DNA from: Thelephora terrestris
Taxonomy: Eukaryota > Basidiomycota > Agaricomycetes > Thelephorales > Thelephoraceae
Length of the DNA: 64,000 nt
Direction: 5' to 3'
NCBI GenBank assembly: GCA_015956445.1
Contig: WIUZ02000007.1
Coordinates: 124,001-188,000, forward strand
The notes beneath the pieces are model-generated. The model saw only the letters and a list, made by a program, of their open reading frames with translations. It did not search any database and was not told where the DNA came from. The position numbers and the translations under genes are program-made. This document shows, piece by piece, positions 61,522 through 64,000 of the stretch. Position 1 is the stretch's first letter; each line of letters begins with the position of its first letter.

Positions 61522-62526
61522 TCACGCCAGCAATCCTCTTCCTCGCCCTCTGCCACGAGCACGAACGCGGCCTCTCCCAGCCATACCCCGCGGAGGCTGT
61601 TTGAATCCACCTCTTACGCCGCCTCTTCCAAAGTGAACCGAAGGCGGTACCAGTGCCAACGAAGACATAGAATCGGCCAAAACGTCGACATCTACCGAGG
61701 GTGCTGGTTCGGAAGGAGAGGGGTCCATATCGCGGACCTCAGTCTGGAATCGTTCGGGCGGCGTCTGGGTCCTCACCGTGGCAGTAGGTGAGGGCGCCGC
61801 GAACGCCTTGGGTGTGTGGTATCCAGAAGCGAACTCGGACTTTGGCAACACGAGGTCTTCGCTTTCGCTGTCATCGTCGATAGCGGAGGAAGATTCCTCA
61901 TGCCTTTCGTCTGTAGTTTCAGTTTCGGTTCCCTTCTTGCTGGGAGTGTACTCCTTTCGTAAGAGTGTCGCTCCTTCCCCCCATCTCCTCAGAAGGCCGC
62001 CGATCCCTTTATTGGTGATGGAAAAGTAGAAGTTTGGGGGATACTTGTGCTTGTCAATCAAGTGCAGGCGCCTCCCTTTGGGCGTCGTAAACGTGCTCTT
62101 ACAATTCACGTTAAAGCAGGCAAACTGCAGGTTACAGCATGAGATAAGGTGGGTACACGCACCGGTACGAACGACTCACGATGCGTTCTCCTCTGTCTTT
62201 CTTTATTTCTGCGATTGGATTGTGACATTCTGTTTGATGCTGGTAAGTGTGAGCAACTCGGAAAACAAGGGGTGGATGCTTGTAGATAAGCGTACAAGAT
62301 CAAGGAATCGTTGTTCAGGAAAAATCCGATTACAACCCTCGGCGGAACAGACGTGAGCATGGCAGGTTGAGTAATGCGATTCCATCTCGCTTGCACTTTC
62401 CAGTGTTGTCGGATGCTTGTTGCATGTTGGGGGCAGCTCACAGATGAATGGATTCGCGGATTGAGGTATACGGGTCGTTTTAGCAGGCGAACTCGAGGGT
62501 GAATTGTTTCGGTGTCGTTTCGACAT
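61522..62526 (-). CDS. C2H2 zinc-finger protein, ZNF511-like
   Basis: Small zinc-finger protein; cellular role unclear, with human ZNF511 as the nearest family I recognise. Exon 1 from the ATG at 62526: MSKRHRNNSPSSSPAKTTRI, then CNKHPTTLESASEMESHYST and CHAHVCSAEGCNRIFPEQRF. Exon 2: LHQTECHNPIAEIKKDRGER. Exon 3: IFACFNVNCKSTFTTPKGRR and LHLIDKHKYPPNFYFSITNK. These give three C2H2-type fingers in the spacing seen in ZNF511, including the hallmark H-x3-H-x-YPPxF after the last finger. The C-terminus is acidic and disordered and ends in an RGG/RGRG run (GRVRARGRGRGRG), which suggests RNA binding (inference). Stop at 61522. It is head-to-head with VPS10. Confidence 0.85.
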
Positions 62527-62713
62527 GTTTCGGCATTCGTCTCGATTCCTGAAGTCGATTGTATCTCGTCCCGTTGGTGGAGGGTGACGAAGGAGTCCAA
62601 AGTCACGGTCGGTGTGGAAACGGAACACCGCTGACTGGCGCTGACGCACGTCACTCCCACACCCTCCATCTACTTGTACGAAATCCACGCAGGCGGTTTC
62701 AATCAGGGCAGCG
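62527..62713. promoter_or_regulatory. bidirectional promoter of the ZNF511-like gene and VPS10
   Basis: Only 187 bp separate the two divergent ATGs (62526 minus, 62714 plus), so both promoters must lie here or overlap the coding regions. No TATA box was seen in either direction. Confidence 0.6.
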
Positions 62714-64000
62714 ATGGGCTCTACATTCAAGGGTCCGCTATTGCTGGCCTTGTTAATAACCTTTCTATCCGCCCTCTTTGCGAACGCCCAAGAGCCAGAA
62801 TCACAGATCACATACTTCGCCAATCTGCCCACCAGCCTCTTCTTCTTCGAAGACACTTCTGCAAGTTCACCGCGTTTCGACTATATTCATGCTCAAATTA
62901 ACGCTCATCATGTAGGCCGTTGTTTATCTCGATGTGGTCAAGGGCGAGGTCCATATCTCACAAGACGAGGGCAAGACTTGGGACCGCGCGGATATTCCAT
63001 ATGGTCAGGCGAGCATGGTAATACCACATCCATTCGACTCCAAATACGTGCGTAACTCCCCTGGTCGCTGCACCCACTGCCTAATGGTGTCCTTTGACAG
63101 GCGTTTATCCTCACGAAGGACAAGACCCACTACCGCACCGCTGATCGAGGCAAGTCATGGCAATCATTCGAAATGCCTGCTGCTCCGGCATTTGTGGCCA
63201 AACCCTTGTCATTCCACGTGGACCCCAAAAAGTATGATTATATCCTTTACCAGGGAACGACTTGTGAGCCGTTCGGATGGGGAGAGAGGTGCTACGACGA
63301 GGTTGGTGTGTCATTGCTGCGCTGCGCCCATCATCATATTCATCGGGATCATACAGACGTACTACACCAAAGACGGATTCGCAACCTCCAAGGCCCTCCT
63401 ATCCGAAACATCGAGGTGTCAGTTCGCTCACAGCACCAAGGACTTCAAACATGATGCGCATGAGGATCTCATCTATTGCGTTGGTTTCGATACCTCATCC
63501 TCTACCGGCAGTCACTCCCTATCCGCAAGCAAACTCTTCTCCAGCACAGACTTTTTCGAGGATGATAACAAGGTGGAAGACCTTGGAATTGGGAAGAATG
63601 CCCGTGGCGTCGTGGCATTCGCCATCCTTTCCAAATTCGCGGTCGTCGCCCTCAAGGATCTCACTCCTGGCGCAGAGAATGAAATGCTTCTCTATGTCAC
63701 CGTAGACACGAAAACTTGGGCAAAGGCTCGTTTCCCACATGCGTCGTCAGCTCGCCTCAGAGAAAATGCATACACCATCGTCGAATCCACCACTCACTCC
63801 CTCGCCGTTGATGTCGTACTTCAGGACATGAGCACCATCGGCACGCTGTTTGTCAGCAATTCCAACGGAACATACTTTGTCGAGAGTCTCAGGGATACCA
63901 ACCGAAACGAAATGGGCTACGTCGACTACGAGAACCTCTACGGTGTCGAGGGTGTCGGATTAGCTAACATAGTTTCAAACGCTCAGGAGGTCGAGTCACG
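62714..64000 (+). CDS. VPS10: Vps10/sortilin-type sorting receptor, 3' end beyond the window
   Basis: Type I receptor that carries vacuolar hydrolases from the late Golgi to endosomes. [20 protein letters not shown] at 62714 is a signal peptide, followed by [20 protein letters not shown]. The Vps10 beta-propeller has two clear Asp-box (BNR) repeats: [20 protein letters not shown] and [20 protein letters not shown]. Then come [77 protein letters not shown] and [20 protein letters not shown]. Five short introns keep frame. The rest of the luminal domain, the 10CC module, membrane span and cytosolic tail lie to the right of position 64000. Confidence 0.92.

Noticed and set aside
61522-62109. Plus-strand frame opposite the ZNF511-like C-terminus (61778-62029)
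   Set aside because: It is the antisense shadow of a Ser/Glu-rich coding exon and has no family resemblance.

Overview
The window is nuclear DNA of a basidiomycete fungus, most likely an Agaricomycete. Nearly every gene is cut by many short introns (about 50-70 nt, mostly GT-AG). Gene density is high, both strands are used, and gaps between genes are a few hundred bases. The best matches from recalled family sequences are basidiomycete-style proteins: a GMC oxidoreductase, a Rom2-type RhoGEF, a TOR kinase and a proteinase K-type subtilase. I saw no transposon, retroelement, CRISPR array or rRNA.

Layout. 1-2142: 3' part of a GMC oxidoreductase, then a gene-poor stretch with protein-like fragments and a short secreted peptide gene (3546). 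4627-9488: SEC1 and proteasome ATPase RPT4, convergent. 10920-12728: an orphan secreted protein and the KEOPS subunit PCC1. 13335-20496: two co-oriented minus-strand genes, ROM2 (Rho1 GEF) and a disordered orphan protein, the latter head-to-head with PSO2/SNM1 (20711). 23985-25283: RTA1-like membrane protein. 25869-30274: RPS4 head-to-head with the G-patch splicing factor NTR1/TFIP11. 30515-33634: a small basic orphan and a Caj1/Djp1-type DnaJ protein. 34001-36153: M20 amidohydrolase. 36787-45421: full-length TOR kinase. 45576-46229: dual-specificity phosphatase. 48103-50046: F-box/WD40 protein (Cdc4 type). 50243-50330: intron-containing tRNA-Ile(AAT). 50444-53790: ArfGAP (Age2/SMAP type) and coronin. 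54295-55502: LRR-like protein. 55771-57756: secreted subtilase with a run of micro-exons. 59368-61095: ZPR1. 61522-64000: a ZNF511-like zinc-finger gene head-to-head with VPS10, which runs off the window.

Most genes are core eukaryotic functions. Several concern growth signalling and membrane traffic (TOR, ROM2, SEC1, ArfGAP, coronin, VPS10), but nothing in the layout shows that they form one system. I did not find a convincing new multi-gene system. The most unusual features are in gene structure: six consecutive exons of 25 nt or less around the catalytic Asp and His of the subtilase, three GC-AG introns, an RPS4 first exon consisting of the ATG alone, and stop-free 54-nt introns whose retention would keep frame. 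Exon boundaries were worked out by eye from reading-frame continuity and splice motifs and are not transcript-supported.
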